Positions 26,706 through 34,544 of a stretch of DNA of 64,000 bases are shown piece by piece. The position numbers were made by a program, and so were the translations under genes. The DNA is taken from NCBI RefSeq assembly GCF_029589495.1, contig NZ_JAAIVF010000002.1, positions 620,001-684,000 on the forward strand, in the 5' to 3' direction. Under the pieces are notes generated by a model. It was given only the letters and a program-made list of their open reading frames with translations. It ran no database searches and had not been told where the DNA came from. Source of the stretch: Speluncibacter jeojiensis (GTDB lineage: Bacteria > Actinomycetota > Actinomycetes > Mycobacteriales > Mycobacteriaceae). Positions within the stretch are counted from its first letter, which is position 1. Every line of letters begins with the position of its first letter.

Positions 26706-28136
26706 GTGAACGGTGAGCGACCCGGACCCCCGCAGCGGGGATCAGAGCCACCTGTGGGCGCCGAGGGTCCGCAGGTGATCCGCCGTGACGGCCGACCGTT
26801 CCGGCCGGCGGCGCCGCACCCGCAGGCACCGCACCCACCGGCGCCGCCCCGGCGGGTGCCGCCACCGGCGGCGGACGCGACCCGTCGAGTCCTGCCGCCG
26901 TCGCGCGTCTCCCCGCCTCCTGCCGGTCTCGCCTGGTCGCAGGCCCCCGAGGCCGGTTCGGTGGCCCCGCCGCGCGACCCGTCCCGCAATCCACCTCACC
27001 GGCCGGTTTCCGGCCCGGTGCAGTACGCGCCGACCCAGACCCCCCAGCCCTACCGGGAGCACGAGCCCTACCGTGGGCACGCCCCGGCCGGCCGCGGCGG
27101 ATCAGGCGCGCCGCCGCCCCCCGCACCCCCTGCGGGCAGGCCGCGCGCCGTCCCGCCCGGTCAGGAACCACAGAAGATCCGGAAGAAGCGACACTGGGGC
27201 CGACGGATCGGCCTGTTGATCCTGGTGCTGCTGGTCGCGATCGGCGGCGTCGGGGTGTATCTGGACCGGTCGCTGCACCGGACCGCGGCCCTCGTCGACT
27301 ATCCGGGTCGGATCGGCGACACGCCCGGCACCAACTGGCTGATCGTCGGATCGGACAGCCGTGTCGGCCTCACGCCGGAGCAGCAGCAGACGCTCGACAC
27401 CGGCGGCGACAATGCCAGTACGGGACTGTCCGACACGATCATGATCCTGCACATCACCAAGAGCGGCCCGAACACGCTGGTGTCCATCCCGCGGGACTCG
27501 TACGTGCCGATCCCCGGGCACGGGCGCGACAAGATCAACGCGGCGTTCGCGATCGGCGGGCCGGCGCTGCTGGCGCAGACCGTGGAGGAGGCCACCGGCC
27601 TGCACCTGGACCACTACGCCGAGATCGGCTTCGGCGGGTTCGCGGGCGTGGTCGACGCGCTCGGCGGCATCACGATGTGCCTGGATCAGCCGATCAACGA
27701 CGCGGCGCACGGCATCGTCCTGCCCGCCGGGTGCAGCAAGTTCAACGGCGGGCAGGCACTCGGGTACGTCCGCGAGCGTTATGCGCTGCCGCTCAGCGAC
27801 CTGGACCGGCAGAACAACCAGCGCAACTTCATGGAGGCGGTGATGAGCAAGGCCACCAGCGCCGGCACTCTGGCCAACCCGTTCCGGCTGTGGTCGTTCA
27901 TCAACCGCGTGGCCGGCTCGCTGACCGTCGACAACGGCGACCACATCTGGAACCTCGCCGCGATGGCGTGGGCGTTGCACGGCAAACTCGTCAGCACCAC
28001 CGTGCCGGTCGGCGGATTCGAGAACACCGACAGCTCCGGAAATGTGCTGCTGTGGGATCACGACAAGGCGAGCCGGTTCTTCGGTGCGCTGGCGCAGGAT
28101 CAGCAGATCCCCGCCGACCTGGTCGCCAAGGACTGA
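26706..28136 (+). CDS. LytR-CpsA-Psr (LCP) family cell-wall glycopolymer ligase
   Basis: A 476-residue membrane protein. It has a long Pro/Arg-rich cytoplasmic N-terminus (residues 1-160), one transmembrane helix (IGLLILVLLVAIGGVGVYL) and an external LCP domain. Hallmarks are TNWLIVGSDSR, GLSDTIMILHI, SIPRDSYVPIPG and KINAAFAIGGP, with the conserved Arg and Asp that bind the polyprenyl pyrophosphate. The C-terminus contains YVRERYALPLSDLDRQNNQR. LCP enzymes attach arabinogalactan or other glycopolymers to peptidoglycan. It is next to the tandem ferritins, as in mycobacteria near Rv3840-bfrB. Confidence 0.9.
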   Translation: MNGERPGPPQRGSEPPVGAEGPQVIRRDGRPFRPAAPHPQAPHPPAPPRRVPPPAADATRRVLPPSRVSPPPAGLAWSQAPEAGSVAPPRDPSRNPPHRPVSGPVQYAPTQTPQPYREHEPYRGHAPAGRGGSGAPPPPAPPAGRPRAVPPGQEPQKIRKKRHWGRRIGLLILVLLVAIGGVGVYLDRSLHRTAALVDYPGRIGDTPGTNWLIVGSDSRVGLTPEQQQTLDTGGDNASTGLSDTIMILHITKSGPNTLVSIPRDSYVPIPGHGRDKINAAFAIGGPALLAQTVEEATGLHLDHYAEIGFGGFAGVVDALGGITMCLDQPINDAAHGIVLPAGCSKFNGGQALGYVRERYALPLSDLDRQNNQRNFMEAVMSKATSAGTLANPFRLWSFINRVAGSLTVDNGDHIWNLAAMAWALHGKLVSTTVPVGGFENTDSSGNVLLWDHDKASRFFGALAQDQQIPADLVAKD

Positions 28137-28184
28137 CATCGATCGCGCGCAGCGGTGGCCGCCGGGTGGTCATATCCTCGGTCC

Positions 28185-28736
28185 ATGACCACCGCCACGC
28201 CCGCCCGGTTCCCCGACCTGCTGCGGCAGCAGGTCCGCCAGGAGTTCACCGCCGCGCAGCAGTACATCGCCGTCGCGGTGTACTTCGAGCAGCAGGACCT
28301 GCCGCAACTGGCGACGCTGTTCCACGCGCAGTCGCGGCAGGAGCGCAACCACGCGATGATGCTGGTGCAGTTCGCGCTCGACAACGACATCGAGATCCGC
28401 ATCCCCGGAACCGACGCGGTCCGCAACGACTTTCCCGACATCGTTGCCGCCCTCGACTTTTCGCTGAATCTCGAGGAGCAGGTCGTCGAGCAGATCAGCC
28501 GGCTCGCCCGCACCGCCCGCGAGGAGGGCGACTACATCGGCGAGCAGTTCGTCCACTGGTTCCTCAAGGAGCAGACCGCGGAGATCGCCGCCATGCGCAC
28601 CCTCCGGGTGGTCGCCCGGCGGGCGGGTGCCCAGCCGCTCAAGCTCGAGCAGTTCGTCGCACGCGAGCTGAGTCCGGCCACCGCGGGCACCCCCACCGAG
28701 TCGGGTCACCCCGAGGCCGCCGGCGGAATGATCTGA
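28185..28736 (+). CDS. Ferritin, BfrB type (first of a tandem pair)
   Basis: A 183-residue non-haem ferritin monomer, which oxidises Fe(II) and stores ferric mineral in a 24-subunit shell. Ferroxidase residues are visible in RQEFTAAQQYIA (Glu), RQERNHAMM (Glu, His), NLEEQVVEQ and EQFVHWFLKEQ (Glu/Gln). The protein ends GHPEAAGGMI, close to the mycobacterial BfrB C-terminal signature. No iron box is apparent in the 48-base gap after the LCP gene. It lies 54 bases upstream of a second, clearly paralogous ferritin. Confidence 0.92.
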   Translation: MTTATPARFPDLLRQQVRQEFTAAQQYIAVAVYFEQQDLPQLATLFHAQSRQERNHAMMLVQFALDNDIEIRIPGTDAVRNDFPDIVAALDFSLNLEEQVVEQISRLARTAREEGDYIGEQFVHWFLKEQTAEIAAMRTLRVVARRAGAQPLKLEQFVARELSPATAGTPTESGHPEAAGGMI

Positions 28737-28790
28737 GACAAGGCTTCGCTTGGGTGACAGCGACGGCGATCCACACATAGGGTCGTGCTC

Positions 28791-29330
28791 ATGACTGCCC
28801 TGGAGAAGAGCAAGTTCCTCACGCTGCTGCACGACCAGATCAAGAACGAGTTCACCGCCTCACAGCAGTACATCGCGGTGGCGTACCACTTCGACAGCAA
28901 CGATCTGCCCCAGCTGGCGCGGCACTTCTACGAGCAGGCCAACGAGGAACGCAACCACGCGATGATGATCATCGCGTACTTCCTCGACAAGCACATCCAG
29001 GTCACCGTCCCCGGCGTCGACGAGGTGCGCACCGAGTGGGCCGACATCCTTGCCCCGCTGGAGTTCTCGCTTCAGCAGGAGAAGGACGTCACCGAACAGG
29101 TGGTGCAGTTGGCGAGCGCCGCCCGCGACGAGGGCGACTATGTCGGCGAGCAGTTCATGCAGTGGTTCCTCAAGGAGCAGGTCGAGGAGGTGGCGACCAT
29201 GAACACCCTGGTGACGGTCGCCAAGCGGGCCGGCGACAACCTGTTCGACCTGGAGGACTTCGTCGCCCGGGAGATGTCGGCGGCGAAGGCCGAGGCCGGC
29301 GCGCCACGTGCCGCGGGCGGCAACATCTAG
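28791..29330 (+). CDS. Ferritin, BfrB type (second of a tandem pair)
   Basis: A 179-residue ferritin closely related to its upstream neighbour and to M. tuberculosis BfrB. It shares KNEFTASQQYIAVAYHF, NEERNHAMMIIAYFL and VGEQFMQWFLKEQVEEV, with the ending GAPRAAGGNI. ATG 28791 is favoured over GTG 28785 because AGGG is spaced eight bases from it. All ferroxidase ligands are kept, so both copies should be active. Differences in the surface loops may allow mixed shells or division of labour; that is inference. Its stop overlaps by four bases with the stop of the converging lipase. Confidence 0.92.
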   Translation: MTALEKSKFLTLLHDQIKNEFTASQQYIAVAYHFDSNDLPQLARHFYEQANEERNHAMMIIAYFLDKHIQVTVPGVDEVRTEWADILAPLEFSLQQEKDVTEQVVQLASAARDEGDYVGEQFMQWFLKEQVEEVATMNTLVTVAKRAGDNLFDLEDFVAREMSAAKAEAGAPRAAGGNI

Positions 29331-30205
29331 CGCCGAAGCTGGTCGACGACCCATTGCGCGGTGAGCGGGCTCGAGCGCAGCGTCGAGTGGTCCACCGCCG
29401 GGCCATCGGGGAACACGTTCTCGTAGAACACGTTCGTGACTCCCGGCTCGTCGATGAACGAGCAGGTTCCCGGCGGTGTGGCCACTGCGTCGCGGCGGGT
29501 CGCCATCACCGCATACCGCACGCCCGGCTGGGTGAGGCGGCCGTCCATCACCCGGTGATAGACCTCCGATGCCGGCGTCAGCTCGAGGGCGGAACGCATG
29601 TTCGGCATCAGCTGCGAGAGCACGGGCACCAGCCACGGCATCGCGGTGAGCATCTGCACCGGCGTCACCGGCAGCTTCGGAATCCCGTACTGCGCAAGGA
29701 ATCCGGCACCATCACAGCCGCGCGACTCCGGCGCGAGCAGCACCACGTCGTGCACATTCGGCGCGCCGCGCAGGACCTTGAGGTAGTAGTTCGCCGCGAA
29801 CGTCCCCGCCGAGTGCGCGACGATGTCCACCTTCGCCGCATGGGTGCGAGCCTTGACCTCGTCCACGTATCGGGCCAATTGGCCGGCGGACTCGGCCATG
29901 TCGCCGGCCCATCGCTGTCCGTCGACCACCCCGCCCTGGAACACCAGCACGCAGGCGCCCGTGCGCCGCAGCGCCGTGAGCATCGTGGACCACTGCGCGC
30001 TGGTCTGGGACGTGGTGCCGTCCGCGCCGGGCAGCACGATCACCGGATTCGGACGCGCGGCATCGGGTGCGCAGTCGATCGGCGCCGCGACCACCGTCGA
30101 TTCCGCCTCGGACGACGACGTCGCCGCAGCGGCCGCGGGTGCGCCGGCGACCACCGCGACGGCGACCGCCACGCCGACACCGAACCTGATCCACTTCAAC
30201 GTCAC
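29327..30205 (-). CDS. Secreted lipase/esterase (class 2 lipase type)
   Basis: A 292-residue exported alpha/beta hydrolase. GTG 30205, with GGTGGG upstream, gives a signal peptide (TLKWIRFGVGVAVAVAVVAG, cleavage after APAAAAA). The mature enzyme shows PVIVLPGADGTT, then nucleophile elbow VAHSAGTFAANY, typical of PF01674 lipases, followed by conserved Asp (SFIDEPGVTN) and His (VDHSTLRSS). Two Cys pairs may be disulfides. It likely acts on extracellular esters or lipids. A longer N-terminus to 30265 has no support. Confidence 0.84.
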   Translation of the reverse strand: MTLKWIRFGVGVAVAVAVVAGAPAAAAATSSSEAESTVVAAPIDCAPDAARPNPVIVLPGADGTTSQTSAQWSTMLTALRRTGACVLVFQGGVVDGQRWAGDMAESAGQLARYVDEVKARTHAAKVDIVAHSAGTFAANYYLKVLRGAPNVHDVVLLAPESRGCDGAGFLAQYGIPKLPVTPVQMLTAMPWLVPVLSQLMPNMRSALELTPASEVYHRVMDGRLTQPGVRYAVMATRRDAVATPPGTCSFIDEPGVTNVFYENVFPDGPAVDHSTLRSSPLTAQWVVDQLRR

Positions 30206-30295
30206 GTCAACCCACCCGTTCGATGCCGAGTTCACGGTGCTCACGATGACCGACATCGATCGCACCCGGATCGACGAAACCTACCGCACTTCCGA

Positions 30296-30415
30296 TCAGC
30301 GCTGCGGGCGTAGGTATTTCGTGGCGCGGCTGTTGCGGCGCTCGCGTCGTTCCGCATAGAGCACCACGGCCAGCACTCCGCCGATAGCTGCCGTCAACAC
30401 CACCGTCAGCACCAT
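30296..30415 (-). CDS. Small single-pass membrane protein
   Basis: A 39-residue peptide with one transmembrane helix (MVLTVVLTAAIGGVLAVVLYA) and a basic cytoplasmic tail (ERRERRNSRATKYLRPQR). The start at ATG 30415 is supported by an excellent ribosome site, GAGGAGGGG, five bases upstream. The helix-plus-basic-tail layout suggests a small regulatory or assembly peptide. No family is recognised. It lies 90 bases upstream of the class 2 lipase on the same strand. Confidence 0.6.
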   Translation of the reverse strand: MVLTVVLTAAIGGVLAVVLYAERRERRNSRATKYLRPQR

Positions 30416-30543
30416 CGCGACCCCTCCTCGTCGAACCCGGGCGTGGACACAAACTGTATGTGTATCGCCCGTTCGGCGCCGGGCATTCCATAATGTGACC
30501 GACGCCATCGGGCAGACCCGGGCCGACGGGAGGGTCCCGGTGG

Positions 30544-31038
30544 TCAGTCGCCGTCGATGCTGACCGTTCCGTCGAACGTGAACGGCGTCGGCCCGGGGGC
30601 ACACCCGTTGAAGGACGTCGTCGCCATCGGTCCCATGATCCCGACCTGGTTCGACTGGCCGTTCGCGCCCTTGGTGACGGTCACCTGGACCGCGGCGGCA
30701 CCGTTGAGCCCGCCCGGGAGCGTCATGCCGTTGACGGCGGTGATCGGGTAGACCAGCGACGCAGTGTTGCCCTCGACGTCGAGGCAGGTGACCGGCCCGG
30801 ACACCGAAATCGGGATCATGTCGCCGGTTGCGGCGTAGGTGCCGGTGACGGTGCCGCCGGCGTCCTGCCCGTCAGCCACGATGTGCAGCGCGTTGAAGTT
30901 CGCCATCGGCTGCAGGTGGCCGTCCGCCGAGAGTGTGGTCGGGGTCGAGGCAGACGCGGCCGCCGGAACGACGATCGCGGCGGCCGCAACGGCCAGGGCG
31001 ATCGTGGTGACACGCAGAGAGGACTGGCGAGAAAGCAT
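30544..31038 (-). CDS. Secreted protein of unknown function
   Basis: A 164-residue exported protein. ATG 31038 gives a signal peptide (SSLRVTTIALAVAAAAIVVPAAASA) with cleavage near residue 31. The mature domain is mostly predicted beta strands rich in Thr, Val and Gly (ALHIVADGQDAGGTVTGTYAA, MIPISVSGPVTCLDVEGN). It has two Cys and looks like a small beta-sandwich. No catalytic motif or family was recognised. An in-frame extension to 31200 lacks a ribosome site. Confidence 0.72.
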   Translation of the reverse strand: MLSRQSSLRVTTIALAVAAAAIVVPAAASASTPTTLSADGHLQPMANFNALHIVADGQDAGGTVTGTYAATGDMIPISVSGPVTCLDVEGNTASLVYPITAVNGMTLPGGLNGAAAVQVTVTKGANGQSNQVGIMGPMATTSFNGCAPGPTPFTFDGTVSIDGD

Positions 31039-31490
31039 GCGGTGCTCCAATCGCGGGTTTGTGGTCCCGCCCACGGTAGAACTCCGGGCGCTCATGCGGC
31101 GGTGATCGGGCCTCGCAGAATTCGACGCCGCCGGAATTGGGCCGTTTTCGATCGGCAAGTCCGATTTTCGAATCATTCGCCGGAACTCGCCTGCGGTCAC
31201 TCGCGAAGTCGTGAGGCCGTGGGAGCGATTGTCGGGATCGCTCCCACGGCATCAGGGATTATGGCGCATGGGATTCGGCGCGGAGCGATCGGGTCGGCGA
31301 CGAATTGTCCCCTACGAATGGCCACGGCTCCGACGGCGTCGAATACACCTCCGCACCAAGGGAACCGGGCAGGCGCACTCACATACCGACAATTGCCCGG
31401 CGTTCCGACCGAAAGTCTGCTGGAATGTGCCAGGAAAACCACCGACCCGACTCAGGGGAGCCGGGGGTGGTCCGATGTCGGGAGGATCGC
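31039..31490. other. 450-base divergent intergenic region with strong hairpin
   Basis: No gene is convincing here. The stretch contains a perfect 14-base-arm hairpin at 31216-31250 that is not at the end of any gene, and AT-richer segments near 31120-31180. It may hold two divergent promoters and possibly a small RNA; see findings. Confidence 0.5.
31216..31250. repeat. Orphan inverted repeat (stem-loop)
   Basis: GCCGTGGGAGCGAT and ATCGCTCCCACGGC are exact complements around a seven-base loop. Neither strand shows a T-run afterwards. The nearest genes start away from it on both sides. Confidence 0.75.
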
Positions 31491-32081
31491 ATGAGAAGAC
31501 TCATGATCGTCGTCGCATTGGCCGGGGCCCTCGCGACGGGCGCAGCCTGTTCGAGCAATACGACGCCGACCAACACGACCACGACGCCCAAGCCGACGAC
31601 CTCCGCTCCGGCCACGACGACGGCACCTCACCCGACGACCACCGCGAGCGCCCCGGCGCAGGAGCACAGCGGTTCGAACTCCGGACAGCAACCGGCCCAG
31701 CAGAATCAGCAAGGTCAGCAGAATCAAGCGCCGAACAACAACAACGGCGGCGCCGTGATGCCCAACCCGAACGGTGACGGATCGACCGTCCCGTGCGAGG
31801 GCACCATCTGCACCAACCCGAACCACGGCGCGGGCGACAACCCGGACGAGAACGGCGGCGCCGTGATGCCGAACCCCAACGGGGACGGCCAGTCCGTGCC
31901 GTGTGAGGGCACCATCTGCACCAACCCCGACCACGGCGCGGGAACCGATCCCGACCAGAACGGCGGCGCCGTGATGCCCAACCCGAACGGCAACGGCGAC
32001 GCCGTTCCGTGTGAGGGCACCATCTGCACCAACCCCGACCACGGTGCCGGTACCGACCCGAACCAGAACGGGCAGAACTGA
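31491..32081 (+). CDS. Putative lipoprotein with three 36-residue Cys repeats
   Basis: A 196-residue exported protein. GGGAGG precedes ATG 31491. The N-terminus (RRLMIVVALAGALATGAAC) looks like a lipoprotein signal, with Cys20 as the lipid site, though the -3 residue is Gly rather than Leu. Residues 21-84 are Thr/Pro/Gln-rich, a flexible stalk. Residues 85-192 are three near-identical 36-residue repeats, each NGGAVMPNPNGxG followed by VPCEGTICTNPxHGAG. Each repeat has one C-x4-C pair that may form a small disulfide loop. Function unknown; a surface adhesin-like or metal-contact role is speculation. Confidence 0.75.
   Translation: MRRLMIVVALAGALATGAACSSNTTPTNTTTTPKPTTSAPATTTAPHPTTTASAPAQEHSGSNSGQQPAQQNQQGQQNQAPNNNNGGAVMPNPNGDGSTVPCEGTICTNPNHGAGDNPDENGGAVMPNPNGDGQSVPCEGTICTNPDHGAGTDPDQNGGAVMPNPNGNGDAVPCEGTICTNPDHGAGTDPNQNGQN
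31743..32066 (+). repeat. Three 108-base in-frame tandem repeats
   Basis: Three consecutive 108-base units encode the 36-residue repeats of the lipoprotein. The differences between units are few, including a handful of substitutions such as Asn to Asp before HGAG. This suggests recent expansion and possible copy-number variation between strains. Confidence 0.85.
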
Positions 32082-32097
32082 ATCCGAGCCTGTGGCC

Positions 32098-32137
32098 GGC
32101 CGGTGGCCCCGGGGGACGCGCCCCGGGGCCACCGGCC
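32098..32137 (+). terminator. Intrinsic terminator after the repeat lipoprotein
   Basis: Perfect 17-base arms (GGCCGGTGGCCCCGGGG and its complement) around a six-base loop, starting 16 bases after the lipoprotein stop. It is followed by TGTCGG rather than a long T-run, common in this GC range. Confidence 0.8.
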
Positions 32138-32208
32138 TGTCGGACGCGGGCGGACCGATCCCCATATGAGTAGATGGTCCCCGTCCACCCGACCATTCCG
32201 GAGGCGCC

Positions 32209-32820
32209 GTGCTGCTGACGATTCTCGATCTCGTCGGCATCGCGGCCTTCGCCGCGTCCGGCGCGATGATCGGGGTGCAGCGTCGGCTGGACATCTTCGG
32301 GATCTGCGTGGTCGGGGTGATGACCGGTATCGGCGGCGGCATCATCCGCGACCTGCTCCTCGGCATCCATCCGCCGACCTCGCTCGACACCTGGCCCAAC
32401 TTCGTCACGGCGCTGCTCACATCGCTGGTGGTGTTCTTCGCGCATCCGGCGGTGAAGCGCCTGGCGATCGGTGTCGTCGGCCTCGACGCACTGGGCATGG
32501 GCCTGTTCGCGACCGCGGGAGCGCAGACCGCGCTCGACCACGGGGCCGGGCCGCTGGCCGCGTCGCTGATCGGAGCGACCACCGCGATCGGCGGCGGGGT
32601 GTTGCGCGACGTGCTGGTCAACGAGATGCCGCTGCTGCTGCACCGGGACCTCTACGCACTGCCCGCGTTGCTCGGCGCGATCACCGTGGTCGTCGGGTCC
32701 GAGCTCGGCTTCACCGCGAACACCGCGCTGGCGGTGGGAACGGTGATCGCCACCGGGCTGCGCTACCTGGCGCTGCTGCTGCACTGGAACCTGCCGACGG
32801 CGCCCGGCGCGGGCCCCTGA
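32209..32820 (+). CDS. TRIC-type (UPF0126) membrane cation channel protein
   Basis: A 203-residue membrane protein with two internally duplicated halves of three helices plus a seventh helix, as in prokaryotic TRIC channels. The glycine-rich bends VMTGIGGGIIRDLLLG and ATTAIGGGVLRDVL are the family hallmark, lining a potassium or monovalent-cation pore. GTG 32209 with CGGAGG upstream is the start. The gene stands alone between the lipoprotein terminator and a converging acyltransferase. Physiological role in bacteria is uncertain; ion balance is the usual suggestion. Confidence 0.88.
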   Translation: MLLTILDLVGIAAFAASGAMIGVQRRLDIFGICVVGVMTGIGGGIIRDLLLGIHPPTSLDTWPNFVTALLTSLVVFFAHPAVKRLAIGVVGLDALGMGLFATAGAQTALDHGAGPLAASLIGATTAIGGGVLRDVLVNEMPLLLHRDLYALPALLGAITVVVGSELGFTANTALAVGTVIATGLRYLALLLHWNLPTAPGAGP

Positions 32821-32856
32821 GCACCCGGCGCGGCCCCGGACCCGCACGTGCCCGAC

Positions 32857-34056
32857 CTACGCCGGTTGCCGGTTCTCCTCGGGCTGCTGCCCCGTCTGCT
32901 CGGACGGTTCGCCCGGCGGTTCCGGCGTCTTCTCCGGCTCCGGGGTGCGTCGCGCCGCCGTCCAACGGTCGGCCACGGCGTCGTACCACTTCATCAACCG
33001 GGTCTGCATGGGCCGCTCGACCGCCTTCGTCAACGCCCAGCCCAGCAGGGTGCCGGTCACGAGCATGCCGGCCAGCTGCACGGTCGGCCCGAAGTGCCAG
33101 ACGCCGAGTTGGCGCATGACGATGTAGCCGATCGCCTGATGCATCAGGTAGACGCCGTAGGAGATGCCGGCGAACCAGCGGATGGCCCGCCAGGTGGGCT
33201 TGGGGACGAGGTGGTCCCAGTCGCGGAACCGGGAGGCGATTGCGATGATCGCGAAACCGGCCGCGATGCCGAACCACGAGCCCCACACGATGTGCACGCT
33301 GCCGTCCGGTCCGATGATCGCGGTGTGCAGTGCGTGGGCCAGCAGGCAGGTGCTGATGAGCAGGCCGAAATGCCAGTGCGACATGCGCTTGGTCGACCAC
33401 ATCCAGATCGCGACGCCCGCGACGAACATGTGCAGGCGGTGGAAACCGAATCCGTCGACGAGCGCGCGGTACAACTCGGGCGGACCGGAGATGCGGTACG
33501 GCCACTGCAGGATCGGGATGAGCACCAGCGCCCACAGCACCACGCGCAGCGGTCGCCCGTGTCCGAGCTTGCCGCTGCGGTAGAGCAGCGCGGCCATGAT
33601 GAAGCCCATCAGCTGCAGCGGGGTGGTCCAGTAGGACCCGTCGATGAACGGGTACTTCGGGAACCAGTTCCACAGCATCAGCTCGTTCGCGGCGAAGTCG
33701 TGCCAGCTCGGGCGGAACCAGCCCGGTGGGGACAGGTAGCGGGTGACCAGAAAGGTGATCGCCACCGCGGCGAAGTACGCGGGCAGCAGCCGCGCGATCC
33801 GGCCCCACGCGTAGCGCAGGGCCGTCCCCCGGCCGATGGTCACGCATACGAAGTACGCGGAGATGAGCAGCAGCAGGCTGGCGCCGACCTGATGGTCGAA
33901 GTGGATCCGCCCGGGCACCAGTTCCGGATGCAGTTGCGGACCCTCGAACGTGGCGTGGAAGACCATCACCATCACGACACAGCCGGCCCGGATCAGATCC
34001 CAGCTGATCTTGCGATTGCTTCGGGCCGGAGGCCTGACCTGGACCTCGGCAGACAT
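32857..34056 (-). CDS. Acyltransferase 3 family membrane protein
   Basis: A 399-residue integral membrane protein with about ten helices, typical of AT3 O-acyltransferases. It has the N-terminal RAGCVVMVMVFHATFEGP (catalytic-site His), the RIARLLPAYF motif after helix 2, and SYGVYLMHQAIGYIVM near the C-terminus. These enzymes acylate envelope sugars, lipids or polymers on the outer face. The last 40 residues are charged and cytoplasmic (PEPEKTPEPPGEPSEQTG). Substrate unknown. A second, distinct AT3 protein is encoded at 55158-56402. Confidence 0.88.
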   Translation of the reverse strand: MSAEVQVRPPARSNRKISWDLIRAGCVVMVMVFHATFEGPQLHPELVPGRIHFDHQVGASLLLLISAYFVCVTIGRGTALRYAWGRIARLLPAYFAAVAITFLVTRYLSPPGWFRPSWHDFAANELMLWNWFPKYPFIDGSYWTTPLQLMGFIMAALLYRSGKLGHGRPLRVVLWALVLIPILQWPYRISGPPELYRALVDGFGFHRLHMFVAGVAIWMWSTKRMSHWHFGLLISTCLLAHALHTAIIGPDGSVHIVWGSWFGIAAGFAIIAIASRFRDWDHLVPKPTWRAIRWFAGISYGVYLMHQAIGYIVMRQLGVWHFGPTVQLAGMLVTGTLLGWALTKAVERPMQTRLMKWYDAVADRWTAARRTPEPEKTPEPPGEPSEQTGQQPEENRQPA

Positions 34057-34142
34057 TTGGCCAACCTAACACGTTCAGTGACCGCCCCCTGGGACCGGAC
34101 TCGCCACCGGACCCGTCCTCCCTGGTCAGGACCGATTTCGGC

Positions 34143-34460
34143 TCACCAGTCGCGGCGCCGCCGCCGCGCGAAGTAGACGATCACCGCCACGGCCACGGCG
34201 AGGAAGACGACCAGTCCGAGCCCGTTGCCGTGCCGGAACAGTCCCGCGACGCCGTGCCAGGCCAGACTGGCCACCGCGGCATGCACGAACGTCCGCGCCA
34301 GGCCACCGCCGACGCCCGATCCGGTGTGGGTGGACACATGATGTCCGAATCCGCCACGACCACCGCCATGGCCACCACCGTGACCGCCACCGCGGGTGGC
34401 GTACTGCATCAGCAGCACGTTCGGATTGATCCTCGCCAGGTGTGCGGCAGTCACGGTCAC
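34143..34460 (-). CDS. Small Gly/His-rich membrane protein
   Basis: A 105-residue protein. It contains a Gly/His segment (GGGHGGGHGGGRGGFGHHVSTHTG, residues 24-47) that could bind Ni, Cu or Zn, one amphipathic helix, and one transmembrane helix (LGLVVFLAVAVAVIVYFA) with a C-terminal Arg cluster. No family is recognised. The start is the first GTG/ATG with a plausible site at 34460. It lies 84 bases after the DUF5926 gene on the same strand. Confidence 0.65.
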   Translation of the reverse strand: MTVTAAHLARINPNVLLMQYATRGGGHGGGHGGGRGGFGHHVSTHTGSGVGGGLARTFVHAAVASLAWHGVAGLFRHGNGLGLVVFLAVAVAVIVYFARRRRRDW

Positions 34461-34544
34461 GGTGTCATCCTGCCCTGTCCGCGGTCAGACACCACCGCCC
34501 CGGCGCACGCGGGCGCGCCGGGGCGGTGGTCGGGAGTGTGTCGG

